From assembly GCA_041671305.1 (NCBI GenBank), contig JBAZBX010000012.1, positions 1 through 29,514 on the forward strand: a stretch of DNA of 29,514 nucleotides, given 5' to 3'. Shown here piece after piece: positions 22,556 through 29,514 of this stretch (positions within the stretch are counted from its first letter, which is position 1; each line of letters begins with the position of its first letter). This DNA is from CAIPBY01 sp041671305. GTDB lineage: Bacteria > Patescibacteriota > Patescibacteriia > 2-01-FULL-39-33. The notes under the pieces are model-generated. The model was not told the DNA's origin and ran no database searches. It saw nothing but the letters and a program-made list of their open reading frames with translations. The position numbers were made by a program, and so were the translations under genes.

Positions 22556-23443
22556 TTAACAGCAAGAGCAACCTGATCTAGCTGAATTATCAGCATCCAA
22601 AGATACTTGCTTTTTTTTGTTTTGAGCGTATTTTTCCATAGTAGCTCTCATAGCAACTTGAATTGGTCGCATATTTATACCTAACTTAACCAGATTATCT
22701 GACTGCAAAATATTACTTGATCGTTTCTTGACCGCCAAACCTTCACTTACTAACTGATCTTCATTGATCCAAACATTATTGTGATTTGAATCAACTAGCT
22801 CTTCATACAAGGCAATAATCTCTTTGTGCTTAATACTTCCTGGGTTAGTCACATGAAAAACTCCTTGAGCCTTCTTCTCCAACAATTCTCTAAAAACCAA
22901 AACCATATCATCAAGTACGGTGACACTATTTTCTACATCAATAATTCTAGGATATGAGGCTAATTTATCTATTAGATTGCCACTAAAAGGCGTGGAATCA
23001 ATCGGCATTCTAATTCTTCCAATTCCTACATTTGGCAAAGTCATTAGAGCCAAATCTCCAGCATACTTTGCCTTAGTATAAACCACGGCTGGATTAGCAA
23101 AATCATCCTCTTTCCAACCTTTTGGATCTGGAGAGGTGCCATAATAAATACAACCTGAGCCTATATGTAATAGATAAATTCCCTTCTTCTGACAAGCCTC
23201 GGCAATTATCATAGGCAGAATCGTATTGCCCTTGAAAGTCTCTATCTGATGAGTTTCACACCAATCCACATTAGGCTTGCCCACAATTCCCGCGGCGTTG
23301 AGCACTGCATCCGGCTTATGCTCTTCCAAAATAGCAATAGCATCATCAACTGAATTTATCATCTTGTCACTTACTACCGCATCCGGCCATTCTTTGGCAC
23401 AACGCGTACCAATATAACCATTGCCAATGATTAAAATTTTCAT
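22556..23443 (-). CDS. dTDP-rhamnose reductase / NRS-ER-like SDR
   Basis: A 295-residue short-chain dehydrogenase of the RmlD type, with GNGYIG near the N-terminus for NAD(P) binding and YTKAK as the catalytic Tyr-x3-Lys. The stretches NAAGIVGKPNVDWCE, RIRMPID, VENSVTVLDDM and VFHVTNPGSIKHKEI match best the plant-type bifunctional nucleotide-rhamnose synthase/epimerase-reductase group that turns 4-keto-6-deoxy sugar into rhamnose, rather than classic RmlD. An unusual C-terminal tail, ~25 residues, ends in SGCSCC with three cysteines. It precedes uppS by 18 nt. No rmlA, B or C is visible here. Confidence 0.8.
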   Translation of the reverse strand: MKILIIGNGYIGTRCAKEWPDAVVSDKMINSVDDAIAILEEHKPDAVLNAAGIVGKPNVDWCETHQIETFKGNTILPMIIAEACQKKGIYLLHIGSGCIYYGTSPDPKGWKEDDFANPAVVYTKAKYAGDLALMTLPNVGIGRIRMPIDSTPFSGNLIDKLASYPRIIDVENSVTVLDDMVLVFRELLEKKAQGVFHVTNPGSIKHKEIIALYEELVDSNHNNVWINEDQLVSEGLAVKKRSSNILQSDNLVKLGINMRPIQVAMRATMEKYAQNKKKQVSLDADNSARSGCSCC

Positions 23444-23475
23444 AATTTTATTATTTTCTTAATGAATTTAATTTA

Positions 23476-23550
23476 TCGGGGTGACCTGATTTGAACAGGC
23501 GACCTCTCTGTCACACGAACTAGCCGGCCGCTACGCCAACTGCGCTAGAG
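23476..23550 (-). pseudogene. Degenerate tRNA-Pro copy (3' half intact)
   Basis: The T-arm and 3' acceptor half (23473-23506) is identical over 34 nt to that of the intact tRNA-Pro. The 5' acceptor strand is missing (CTCTA instead of CGGGGTG), the D-arm has an extra GTAGCGGCCGGC-like stretch, and the anticodon stem cannot pair. It is a decayed tandem copy, downstream of the intact gene on the same strand. Confidence 0.7.
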
Positions 23551-23573
23551 TTTTTAAAAATTGCATTCCATTA

Positions 23574-23647
23574 TCGGGGTGACCTGATTTGAACAGGCGA
23601 CCTCGTCGTCCCGAACGACGCGCGCTAGCCAACTGCGCCACACCCCG
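23574..23647 (-). tRNA. tRNA-Pro (anticodon CGG)
   Basis: 74 nt with a full cloverleaf: acceptor CGGGGTG/CACCCCG, D-stem GCGC/GCGC, anticodon stem CGTCG/CGACG with loop TTCGGGA, and T-stem GCCTG/CAGGT with loop TTCAAAT. The anticodon CGG reads CCG. The C1-G72 pair is the standard bacterial tRNA-Pro identity mark. The 3' CCA is not encoded. It lies between two decayed relatives. Confidence 0.95.
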
Positions 23648-23680
23648 TAAATTTCATTTACCTATTTTCTATGAAGCAAA

Positions 23681-23744
23681 CTAGCCAACTGCCCGCCTCG
23701 ACTTGCTAGACGCTAAGTCGACGCGAGGCGGGCGCCACACCCCG
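23681..23744 (-). pseudogene. tRNA-Pro 5' fragment broken by a repeat
   Basis: Reading on the minus strand: acceptor and D-stem start CGGGGTGTGGCGC (23744-23732), a ~41-nt palindromic insert, then the rest of the D-arm CAGTTGGCTAG (23691-23681), after which the match to tRNA ends. The insert splits the D-arm just after GCGC. The acceptor/D part is identical to the intact tRNA-Pro. Confidence 0.7.
23691..23733. repeat. Palindromic repeat inserted in a tRNA-Pro fragment
   Basis: GCCCGCCTCGACTT (23691-23704) on the left and AAGTCG-ACG-CGAGGCGGGC (23715-23733) on the right pair except for a 3-nt bulge, with a 10-nt loop. It is GC-rich against AT-rich flanks and resembles other dispersed repeats of such genomes. 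Confidence 0.75.
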
Positions 23745-23750
23745 CTATTC

Positions 23751-24203
23751 TTAATTTTTAATTGAATAAGTTGCTATTCCATAAGCCACGGCCACATTCA
23801 TGGACTCCTTTATCCCATGCATAGGAATCTTAACAATTATATCCGATCTTTTCAATAAGGCCGGAGAAACACCGTTTACCTCGTTTCCCACAATCAAGAC
23901 GCAGGGAAATTTTGGCTTAAATTTCTTAATATTTATGCTTTTATCCCCCAATTCCAAAGAGATGATCTGTACTCCCTGCTTCTTCAAATTTTCCACCACT
24001 CTCCAGGCATGCTGGTGATGTTCCCAGGACACGGCATTTTCTGCGCCCAAGGAAACCTTCAAAACACCTTTTTGCTCAGGAGTGCCAGTTATGCCGCAAA
24101 GATAAATTTTGGCCACGCCCAGAGCATCGGAAGTACGAAAAATAGAGCCCACATTATGTAGACTGCGAATATTATCCAGTATCACATAAACTTTCTTTTC
24201 CAT
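23751..24203 (-). CDS. SpoU/TrmH-family RNA 2'-O-methyltransferase
   Basis: A 150-residue protein of the SPOUT class that methylates a ribose 2'-hydroxyl in tRNA or rRNA using S-adenosylmethionine. The three motifs are seen in order: NVGSIFRTSDALG, VLIVGNEVNGV, and IKIPMHGIKESMNVAVA, the last forming the knot. The length is near that of TrmL-like enzymes (about 155), with no N-terminal extra domain. Which residue is methylated is not clear from sequence. It begins 86 bp downstream of the glycosyltransferase and ends right beside the tRNA-Pro remnants. Confidence 0.9.
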   Translation of the reverse strand: MEKKVYVILDNIRSLHNVGSIFRTSDALGVAKIYLCGITGTPEQKGVLKVSLGAENAVSWEHHQHAWRVVENLKKQGVQIISLELGDKSINIKKFKPKFPCVLIVGNEVNGVSPALLKRSDIIVKIPMHGIKESMNVAVAYGIATYSIKN

Positions 24204-24288
24204 ATTATAAAAATAATAAAAAAAGAATTATAGCTTAAAAATTAAAAAAATAACTTTTAATTATTAATTCTTAACTGCTAACTACTAA

Positions 24289-25623
24289 TTAGTACTGTAA
24301 AACTGTTTTTATTTTCTTGGCGCCTTTGGGATCATGAAAAATAATTTTTTTCATATTATAAGTGCCAAATTTAGGAGCTTCCACAAATCCCTGCATAGCT
24401 GCTTCCGCTAACCAGCCCGATTTCAACCAATCAGAAAGCCATTCACCGGTATATTTGGGATCTTCCTGATTCATGCCCGCGCCTATGGATTGAAGCCATT
24501 TCTGATTAAAAAGTTCCTGAGAACCAATTGGCGGGGCGATTATAATAGGCAAACCGAGAGCGCAATAAAAAGATAACTCACTGGGTTTGGTCCATAAAAT
24601 GTCAGTATTTCTCAGAATTTTATTGAAGGAATGGAAATATTTAAATTTAGTTGGTTCATACAAAACTCTAATACGCTCGGACTTAGCGCCCAGACGAAGA
24701 GATCTGACTTCTTTCTTGTAATATTTCATCACCTCCAAATTACAACCAGCCACCAGATTAAGATTAATATTGTTGCTCAATATTTCTTTGCGCAGACTAG
24801 TCGCTATTTGCAAACCCAATTCCCTTTGCGCTCCGGCTCCGCCAACACAAAAAGTAATAGTCAAGGGTCTGACCGACTTGAGACGCAAATCGCTCCTTAA
24901 TTTGGATTGCAAAGTTTTGCGGAATTGAGAGATGTAAACTTTTTCCGGATCAAGCTGAATTAATCTTTTGCCCAAATCCTGCTTGATTATCTGAGAATTT
25001 TCACCGACATTTTCCTCTGGCAAAGGAAATCCGGTCAAAAAAATCTTTTCCGGCCTGACGCCATAAAGTTTCAACCTATCCTCCACTCTTCTATTGGAAG
25101 CCAAATAAATGATTCTGCTGGACTGGGGCTTGGGCGGTACCCAAGTACGGCTAATATCCGCATCACACAAGATACAATAAATATCTCCCGGATAATTGAA
25201 ATATTCAGCCATCATGGCAGTAATGAAGAAAGTCGTCACAAAAGGCAACGGATTCTTGGCTAATTTATCAATCAAATGCTTTCCCCAATCCTGCTTCTCA
25301 AAAAGATTATAAGTTTCTTTCAGTTGAATATTGGATTTAGACAAGTCACGTTTGGGATAAAAATTAGGAATGGATTGGAATTTATCATAAATATTAAAAG
25401 CTACCTCGCCGACCAGAGGTATTCTTTTGAACCTGGAGATAAATTCATAAAAAGCCCTGCTACCCTCCCAAATCTTTCGGTCTTTATCCGGAATTCCACG
25501 ATAATTATTGGCAGTAATTATTTCTCCCCTGGCAATAGACTTCAAAGGATAAGCCGCCCTCTGATGGCCATAGCCCATATCCACTGTTACCACCCAAGAC
25601 TTTTGAGGAAGTTTTGTAAGCAT
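24289..25623 (-). CDS. GT-B glycosyltransferase (MGDG-synthase/MurG-like)
   Basis: 444 residues. The N-terminal VVTVDMGYGHQRAAYPL matches the nucleotide-sugar glycosyltransferase start of the MurG/monogalactosyldiacylglycerol synthase group ('G.GH..AA'). The central TFCVGGAGAQ and C-terminal LWTKPSELSFYCALGLPIIIAPPIGSQE(L/F)NQKWL (shortened here) match the donor-binding half of that group (E-x-x-FY-A-x-G-x-P-x-x). It would transfer a sugar from a nucleotide sugar to a lipid or polyprenyl acceptor at the membrane; the acceptor is not known. It lies between HU and the SpoU methyltransferase, with AT-rich gaps of ~100 bp and no sign of co-transcription. Confidence 0.75.
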   Translation of the reverse strand: MLTKLPQKSWVVTVDMGYGHQRAAYPLKSIARGEIITANNYRGIPDKDRKIWEGSRAFYEFISRFKRIPLVGEVAFNIYDKFQSIPNFYPKRDLSKSNIQLKETYNLFEKQDWGKHLIDKLAKNPLPFVTTFFITAMMAEYFNYPGDIYCILCDADISRTWVPPKPQSSRIIYLASNRRVEDRLKLYGVRPEKIFLTGFPLPEENVGENSQIIKQDLGKRLIQLDPEKVYISQFRKTLQSKLRSDLRLKSVRPLTITFCVGGAGAQRELGLQIATSLRKEILSNNINLNLVAGCNLEVMKYYKKEVRSLRLGAKSERIRVLYEPTKFKYFHSFNKILRNTDILWTKPSELSFYCALGLPIIIAPPIGSQELFNQKWLQSIGAGMNQEDPKYTGEWLSDWLKSGWLAEAAMQGFVEAPKFGTYNMKKIIFHDPKGAKKIKTVLQY

Positions 25624-25666
25624 ATTTTAAAATTATAAATTAAAAAATTATTACTTTTATTATACC

Positions 25667-25699
25667 AAAAAACCCGCCGGAAATCCAAACGGGTTTTTT
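25667..25699. terminator. Terminator downstream of HU gene
   Basis: AAAAAACCCG (25667-25676) pairs with CGGGTTTTTT (25690-25699) over a 13-nt loop, ending in T-runs on both strands. It lies 26 bp after the HU stop. Confidence 0.88.
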
Positions 25700-25724
25700 A
25701 ATTCGTAATAACGAAGATTTATAA

Positions 25725-26006
25725 TTACAATACAGCTTCCTTAGCGGCCTTAGCTACTCTGAACTTTACCACAGTCTTGGCAGGAATTTTGATAGTTGCG
25801 CCAGTAGCTGGATTTCTACCATCTCTTGCTTTTCTGTTTACCTTAACCAATTTGCCAATTCCAGGAACAGTGAATTCACCGCTCTTTTTGACTTCTACAT
25901 AAGCCATGGAAGTTAGCTTGTCCATTAATGCTACGACATCCTTCTTGGCAACGCCTGTGGCGTCAGCAAGCTCGCTTAGGATTTGAGATTTGGTCATTTT
26001 TGCCAT
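25725..26006 (-). CDS. hup: HU-family DNA-binding protein
   Basis: HU is a small nucleoid protein that bends DNA as a dimer. The 93-residue protein has the N-terminal helix pair (MTKSQILSELADATGVAKKDVVALMDKL), the GIGKLVKVNRKARDGRNPATG arm containing the conserved RNP, and the lysine-rich C-terminus. ATG 26006 gives MAKMTK; the inner ATG (25997) could also start the protein. Its leader of ~100 nt begins at a plausible promoter (26106-26133) and contains TTTTCCACA, a one-mismatch DnaA box. Confidence 0.95.
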   Translation of the reverse strand: MAKMTKSQILSELADATGVAKKDVVALMDKLTSMAYVEVKKSGEFTVPGIGKLVKVNRKARDGRNPATGATIKIPAKTVVKFRVAKAAKEAVL

Positions 26007-26105
26007 AATCTTTTGTTATTAATTTTTTAAATTTTAAGTTGAGGCGAGGTGACATTTTCATGCCAGTTTTCCACAGCCAGCTTATACCTTTAATTATATA
26101 AGAAA

Positions 26106-26133
26106 AGTCTAGTAAAATCCATACTTTTGTCAA
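26106..26133 (-). promoter_or_regulatory. Candidate HU promoter
   Basis: On the minus strand: TTGACA (26133-26128), 16-nt spacer, TAGACT (26111-26106). A second TATAAT at 26098-26093 may serve as an alternative. The -35 is perfect. Confidence 0.55.
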
Positions 26134-26143
26134 CAAGCTATCT

Positions 26144-27934
26144 TTAAGTACTGGATTTTCGTCCGGCTCTTATCCTATCCGTTTCCGTCAACGATTGTTT
26201 TCTGAGCCGAATGCTTGAAGGAGTAATTTCCAAATATTCATCTTCGGCCATTATTTCCAACCCTCTTTCCAAGGTTAATTCCCAGGCTGGAGTAAGCCTG
26301 ATTGCATCATCAGCTCCAGAAGAACGCATATTGGTCAAATTCTTGCCTTTTACCGGATTTACAGTCATGTCATTGCCTTTGGCTACGTTTCCGATAACCA
26401 TTCCCTCATAAACTTCAACAATTGGACCGACATACAAGACGCCTCTAGTTTGTAAATTATCCAAGGCATAAGCGGCAGTTTTACCACCAACCATAGAAAT
26501 CATGGATCCGGTATCACGCTTTTCAATCGCTCCTACATATTTCTTAAACCCAATAACTCTAGTACAAAGAATTCCCTCGCCTCTCGTATCAATAGTAAAT
26601 TCACCTCTGTACCCCAAAATTCCTCGGGTAGGCACTTCAAATATAATTCTGCTTTGGCTTCCGATCTGTTCCATCTTTACAATAGTACCCTTTCTCTTGG
26701 ACATCTTTTCTATAACCACGCCAGCATATTCTGTCGGCACATCAATCGTGGCCTCCTCAAAAGGCTCCATCTTATGGCCGTCAACTTCCTTGATAATAAC
26801 TTGAGGCTGGGAAACTTGAAGTTCAAAACCTTCCCGGCGCATATTTTCAATTAAGATAGCAATATGCAATTCTCCTCTGCCATAAACCTTGAAAAATTCA
26901 GAAGAATCAAAATCCACTTTCAAACCCACATTAACTTCCAAATCTTTCATTAATCTTTCTTTGATTTGCTTGCTAGTAACCAATTTACCCTCTCTTCCTC
27001 CAAAAGGAGAATTATTTACCAAGAAATTCAAACAAATTGTCGGTTCATCAATACTAATAGCCGGCAAAGTCTCAGTATCTGGAGACATACAAATAGTTTC
27101 ACCAATATAAATATCTGGGAGTCCGGCTACCATTACGATATCTCCAGCTTGAGCTTCAGTAGTTTCTTCCCTAGCCAGTCCTTTGAAAGAGAATAATTTA
27201 GTAACTTTGCCGTTTCTAGATTCTCCTGTAGGCTTCTTAATAATTACATTATCTCCTACTCGTATTGTGCCTTCATAAATTCTTCCAATAGCCAGTCTGC
27301 CCAAATAATCATCATAAGCCAAATTGAACGATTGCATTCTAAGTGGCGCAGAGGAATCGGAATCAGCCCGTTTAACTTTGGCCATGATCATCTCAAGCAA
27401 TGGAGTTAGGTCAGTGGAACTATCCTCCAAATTTAACTTGGCAATTCCCTCGCGAGCAATAGCATAAATAACTGAAAAATCCAATTGTTCATCATTGGCG
27501 CCCAAATCCAAGAACAACTCATAAACCTCTTCCTGAACCATATCCGGTCTGGCAGCTGGCTTATCAATTTTGTTTATTACCACAATTGGCTTAAGGCCTA
27601 ATTCCAAAGACTTCTTAAGTACAAATCTGGTTTGAGGCATAGGACCTTCTTGCGCGTCAACCACCAAAATAACAGAATCAATAGAACGCAAAACACGCTC
27701 TACTTCTGATCCAAAATCAGCATGTCCAGGGGTATCTACGATGTTAATTTTGCTATTTTTGTAGAAAAATGAGCCATTTTTTGAATAAATAGTAATACCA
27801 CGCTCTTTTTCTAGAGCGTTGGTGTCCATACTGAAGTCTTCGGTTACCATGCCGGTTTGCTTAAGAATGGCGTCGGTTAAAGCTGTTTTGCCATGATCTA
27901 CGTGAGCAATAATGGCGATGTTTCTAATTTCCAT
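26144..27934 (-). CDS. typA: Ribosome-associated GTPase TypA/BipA
   Basis: TypA is a translational GTPase that binds the 70S ribosome and helps ribosome assembly and stress adaptation. The 596-residue protein has the G-domain motifs AHVDHGKT (G1), ERGITI, DTPGHADFG (G3) and NKIDK (G4). The elongation-factor domain II follows, and the C-terminal TypA part has GRGELHIAILIENMRREG and RGILGYRGEF. Length is normal (family ~600). ATG 27934 is the natural start; an intrinsic-terminator-like hairpin lies a few bases upstream in the leader. Stop codon TAA at 26144. Confidence 0.97.
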   Translation of the reverse strand: MEIRNIAIIAHVDHGKTALTDAILKQTGMVTEDFSMDTNALEKERGITIYSKNGSFFYKNSKINIVDTPGHADFGSEVERVLRSIDSVILVVDAQEGPMPQTRFVLKKSLELGLKPIVVINKIDKPAARPDMVQEEVYELFLDLGANDEQLDFSVIYAIAREGIAKLNLEDSSTDLTPLLEMIMAKVKRADSDSSAPLRMQSFNLAYDDYLGRLAIGRIYEGTIRVGDNVIIKKPTGESRNGKVTKLFSFKGLAREETTEAQAGDIVMVAGLPDIYIGETICMSPDTETLPAISIDEPTICLNFLVNNSPFGGREGKLVTSKQIKERLMKDLEVNVGLKVDFDSSEFFKVYGRGELHIAILIENMRREGFELQVSQPQVIIKEVDGHKMEPFEEATIDVPTEYAGVVIEKMSKRKGTIVKMEQIGSQSRIIFEVPTRGILGYRGEFTIDTRGEGILCTRVIGFKKYVGAIEKRDTGSMISMVGGKTAAYALDNLQTRGVLYVGPIVEVYEGMVIGNVAKGNDMTVNPVKGKNLTNMRSSGADDAIRLTPAWELTLERGLEIMAEDEYLEITPSSIRLRKQSLTETDRIRAGRKSST

Positions 27935-27941
27935 AATTTTT

Positions 27942-27970
27942 AAAAAAAAATCTGCTTTTACTTCAAGCAG
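27942..27970 (-). terminator. Terminator-like hairpin in the typA leader
   Basis: On the minus strand CTGCTT (27970-27965) pairs with AAGCAG (27957-27952) over a 7-nt loop, followed by A and nine T. It is 7 nt before the typA start, downstream of the proposed typA promoter. It can act as an attenuator, or as the end of the upstream 28064 gene. Confidence 0.6.
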
Positions 27971-27986
27971 TCTAAAGTCACTATTG

Positions 27987-28030
27987 AGAATATCATAAAA
28001 TTAGATAAAAGTCAACCTTTTATCTAATTT
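27987..28030 (-). promoter_or_regulatory. typA promoter overlapped by an inverted repeat
   Basis: On the minus strand: TTGACT (28015-28010), 17-nt spacer, TATTCT (27992-27987). The -35 region sits in the middle of AAATTAGATAAAA (27998-28010) / TTTTATCTAATTT (28018-28030), a perfect 13-bp inverted repeat with 7-nt centre, which looks like an operator. Confidence 0.5.
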
Positions 28031-28063
28031 CTATCTTATATTCTAATTAACACTATTTGACGA

Positions 28064-28417
28064 TTACCCGGCTTTCTTAAACTTAACCGAAAAAATAGGA
28101 TCATAATTTGTCTCAAACTCATCAGTAACTTTTACGGTCTCGCCCTTCATAAGTTGAGTCAAAGCAATATCGCTGAGCAATTCATAATCTGATTCCAAGT
28201 CAATCTTAATATCATCAAGCTTGGTAAATTCATTATGAAAATCAGCCCTGATACTTTCCTCAATTTCCTTCTTTTTCAATCTAAGTTCTTTCATCTCATC
28301 TGTAATCTTTTTGTACTGAACCGATGTTACCAAGGCATCACGATAAGAGCTTTTAATCTTTTTTTGCTCTTTTTTGTTTTCTTGAATTCGGTTGAAAACT
28401 TCCTGCAATTTATCCAT
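28064..28417 (-). CDS. Coiled-coil protein of unknown function
   Basis: 117 residues. The first ~70 are strongly charged helix (MDKLQEVFNRIQENKKEQKKIKS and KKITDEMKELRLKKKEIEESIRADF) typical of a coiled coil, and the remaining ~45 form a short acidic/beta tail (DESDYELLSD, TVKVTDEFETNYDPIF). No signal peptide or membrane segment. I do not recognise the family. It lies between the 105-bp repeat copy 2 and the typA promoter, and its leader is short and AT-rich. Confidence 0.65.
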   Translation of the reverse strand: MDKLQEVFNRIQENKKEQKKIKSSYRDALVTSVQYKKITDEMKELRLKKKEIEESIRADFHNEFTKLDDIKIDLESDYELLSDIALTQLMKGETVKVTDEFETNYDPIFSVKFKKAG

Positions 28418-28446
28418 TTTTGAATTATTATTAATTATTAAAAATT

Positions 28447-28551
28447 GTCATTCCGACCAAAGTCCGGTAATCCGGACGTAGTGGAGGAATCGCTTTCAGT
28501 TAGCACAAAAGGGATTCCTCCACTCACCCTTGAGGGCTCGGTCGGAATGAC
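28447..28551. repeat. 105-bp palindromic repeat, copy 2
   Basis: GTCATTCCGACC and GGTCGGAATGAC are the ends; the internal GTGGAGGAATCGCTTTCA and TTGTGCTAACTG-type parts correspond to copy 1 when reversed. Length is equal (105 bp) and orientation opposite to 21151-21255. It abuts the carboxypeptidase gene with 5 bp before its stop. Confidence 0.9.
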
Positions 28552-28556
28552 AGCGA

Positions 28557-29514
28557 TTATTGAGCGTATGATAATTCACTGGCAGTAAATAATTTTTGAA
28601 TTATCTGATTCCTCTGCACCGTACTTAGGGCATGCAATACTACGATAATATTATTATTTTTTCTCAAAACCACATTTCTTTGCGCCTCTACCAAAAATCC
28701 CGTCTTGGAAGCATCCGCTCCCATGGCTAGTAGGCTATAATTACGATTTTTGACATCAACTTGACGGGTATTGCCATCAGCCTGCACAACTTCAAAAACA
28801 TAATCAGGCACCTGCGTAGACTGAGCGATTTTCTCTATGACAAAAGCAGAATTAGCGATAAGAGCCATTTCCTGAGGCGTACTTACATTGTTGGGATCAA
28901 GTCCGGTCATTTCATAAAACTTGGTTTTTTTGAGTCCTAATTTCTGCGCTTTCTTGTTCATGGCCGCTGCGAATTCCTGTCTGCTCAAACCTGAATTATC
29001 TGCCAATATCACAGCCGATTGATTAGATGAAGCCGTAAGCATGGCTATCCAGAGATCACTCATCCTGACAGAATCTCCGGCCTCAAGAGGTACTTCGCTA
29101 GTCGCATCTCCATTGACCAATACTTTAGGATAATTTATTTCTTCTTCTGTAATGGTCACTTCCCTAGTCCAATCTATAGTCAAATCATTTAAGACCAAGG
29201 CCGTCATCAGCTTGGTCAAAGAAGCAATGGGCAAAATAGTATTGGCATTGGAACCATTGACGAATTGGCTGCCGTCATATTTGACATAAGCCACAGAATT
29301 GAAAGTGGCATCAAAGGTCAATTGCTTGTCATTCATCACTACTTTGCGCAAAGTGGCGTCATCAACAGTGAGCCCAATAACTTTGGCCATACTATAAACA
29401 TCCTCATAGCTGTTTAAGCTATACCTGATACTGTCACCAGGATTTACATACCAATAAGAAGCTTTTGCGGATGACGAAGTTGACGACGCATAAACGACAG
29501 CGCCATAATATTTC
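28557..29514 (-). CDS. D-alanyl-D-alanine carboxypeptidase, S11 (5' end outside window)
   Basis: The frame stays open to the right edge of the window, so the N-terminus (signal and perhaps more) is missing. The peptidase removes terminal D-alanine from peptidoglycan peptides at the cell surface. Active-site motifs are SLTKL (S-x-x-K), SSNQSA (S-x-N) and SKTGF (K-T-G), in normal order. Upstream of the enzyme is a ~35-residue segment, YWYVNPGDSIRYSLNSYEDVYSMAKVIG, resembling a small domain often seen in exported Patescibacteria proteins ('YY.NP.D..RY.LG....A'). The ATG at 29390 lies inside this segment and is not the true start. It ends 5 bp from repeat copy 2. Confidence 0.9.
   Translation of the reverse strand, partial: KYYGAVVYASSTSSSAKASYWYVNPGDSIRYSLNSYEDVYSMAKVIGLTVDDATLRKVVMNDKQLTFDATFNSVAYVKYDGSQFVNGSNANTILPIASLTKLMTALVLNDLTIDWTREVTITEEEINYPKVLVNGDATSEVPLEAGDSVRMSDLWIAMLTASSNQSAVILADNSGLSRQEFAAAMNKKAQKLGLKKTKFYEMTGLDPNNVSTPQEMALIANSAFVIEKIAQSTQVPDYVFEVVQADGNTRQVDVKNRNYSLLAMGADASKTGFLVEAQRNVVLRKNNNIIVVLHALSTVQRNQIIQKLFTASELSYAQ

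Noticed and set aside
23476..23550. Functional tRNA-Thr (loop TTCGTGT)
   Set aside because: The acceptor 5' strand and anticodon stem do not pair, so no cloverleaf forms.

Overview
The window reads as a piece of a small, AT-rich bacterial chromosome, most likely from the Candidate Phyla Radiation (Patescibacteria, Parcubacteria-like). This is an inference from five things. Most genes start after A/T-rich leaders with no visible Shine-Dalgarno. There is an exported baseplate-J-like protein and a single-ring membrane Clp. Many short membrane or exported proteins have no clear family. Housekeeping genes are packed tightly but in an unusual order. TAA, TAG and TGA are all used as stops, so the code is the standard bacterial one. 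No phage, plasmid, IS transposase or CRISPR array is visible.

Layout, left to right. 1-2042 (+): a thymidylate cassette (end of one dTMP kinase, a second dTMP kinase-like gene, thyX). 2043-3660 (+): a DnaA box, a structured leader and a divergent dnaA-like gene with its own terminator. 3741-5781 (+): gatB and a small basic protein. 5818-9071: miaA (-), a stand-alone unknown gene (6945, +), a repeat-rich spacer, and miaB (-). 9250-14837 (-): baseplate-J-like protein, membrane Clp-like ATPase, and dnaE broken by one -1 frameshift. 14994-18704 (-): an envelope block (HtrA-like pseudoprotease and four membrane or soluble unknowns). 18764-21098 (-): queH, a Nudix hydrolase and rarA. 21328-21841 (+): a stand-alone two-helix membrane protein with a near-ideal promoter. 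21851-25623 (-): uppS, a rhamnose-synthase-like reductase, a tRNA-Pro with two decayed relatives, a SpoU methyltransferase and a GT-B glycosyltransferase. 25725-29514 (-): HU, typA, a coiled-coil protein and a D,D-carboxypeptidase cut by the window edge.

Functional threads: DNA precursor supply and replication or repair (tmk, thyX, dnaA-like, dnaE, rarA, HU); tRNA charging and anticodon-loop modification (gatB, miaA, miaB, queH, a SpoU methyltransferase, tRNA-Pro); and the cell envelope (uppS, rhamnose-type reductase, glycosyltransferase, carboxypeptidase, HtrA-like protein, membrane block).

The most unusual signals are these. (1) Dispersed palindromic repeats occur between genes, in frame inside miaA and probably miaB, and inside a tRNA-Pro copy; two 105-bp copies are near-identical and inverted. 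(2) Three stand-alone plus-strand genes (dnaA-like, the 6945 gene, the 21431 gene) share a style unlike their neighbours: richer in G+C, strong Shine-Dalgarno, AACCAC at the stop codon, and a private GC-rich terminator. (3) The DnaA-like protein appears to lack the box VII arginine finger. (4) dnaE has a single -1 frameshift that restores the family sequence exactly.
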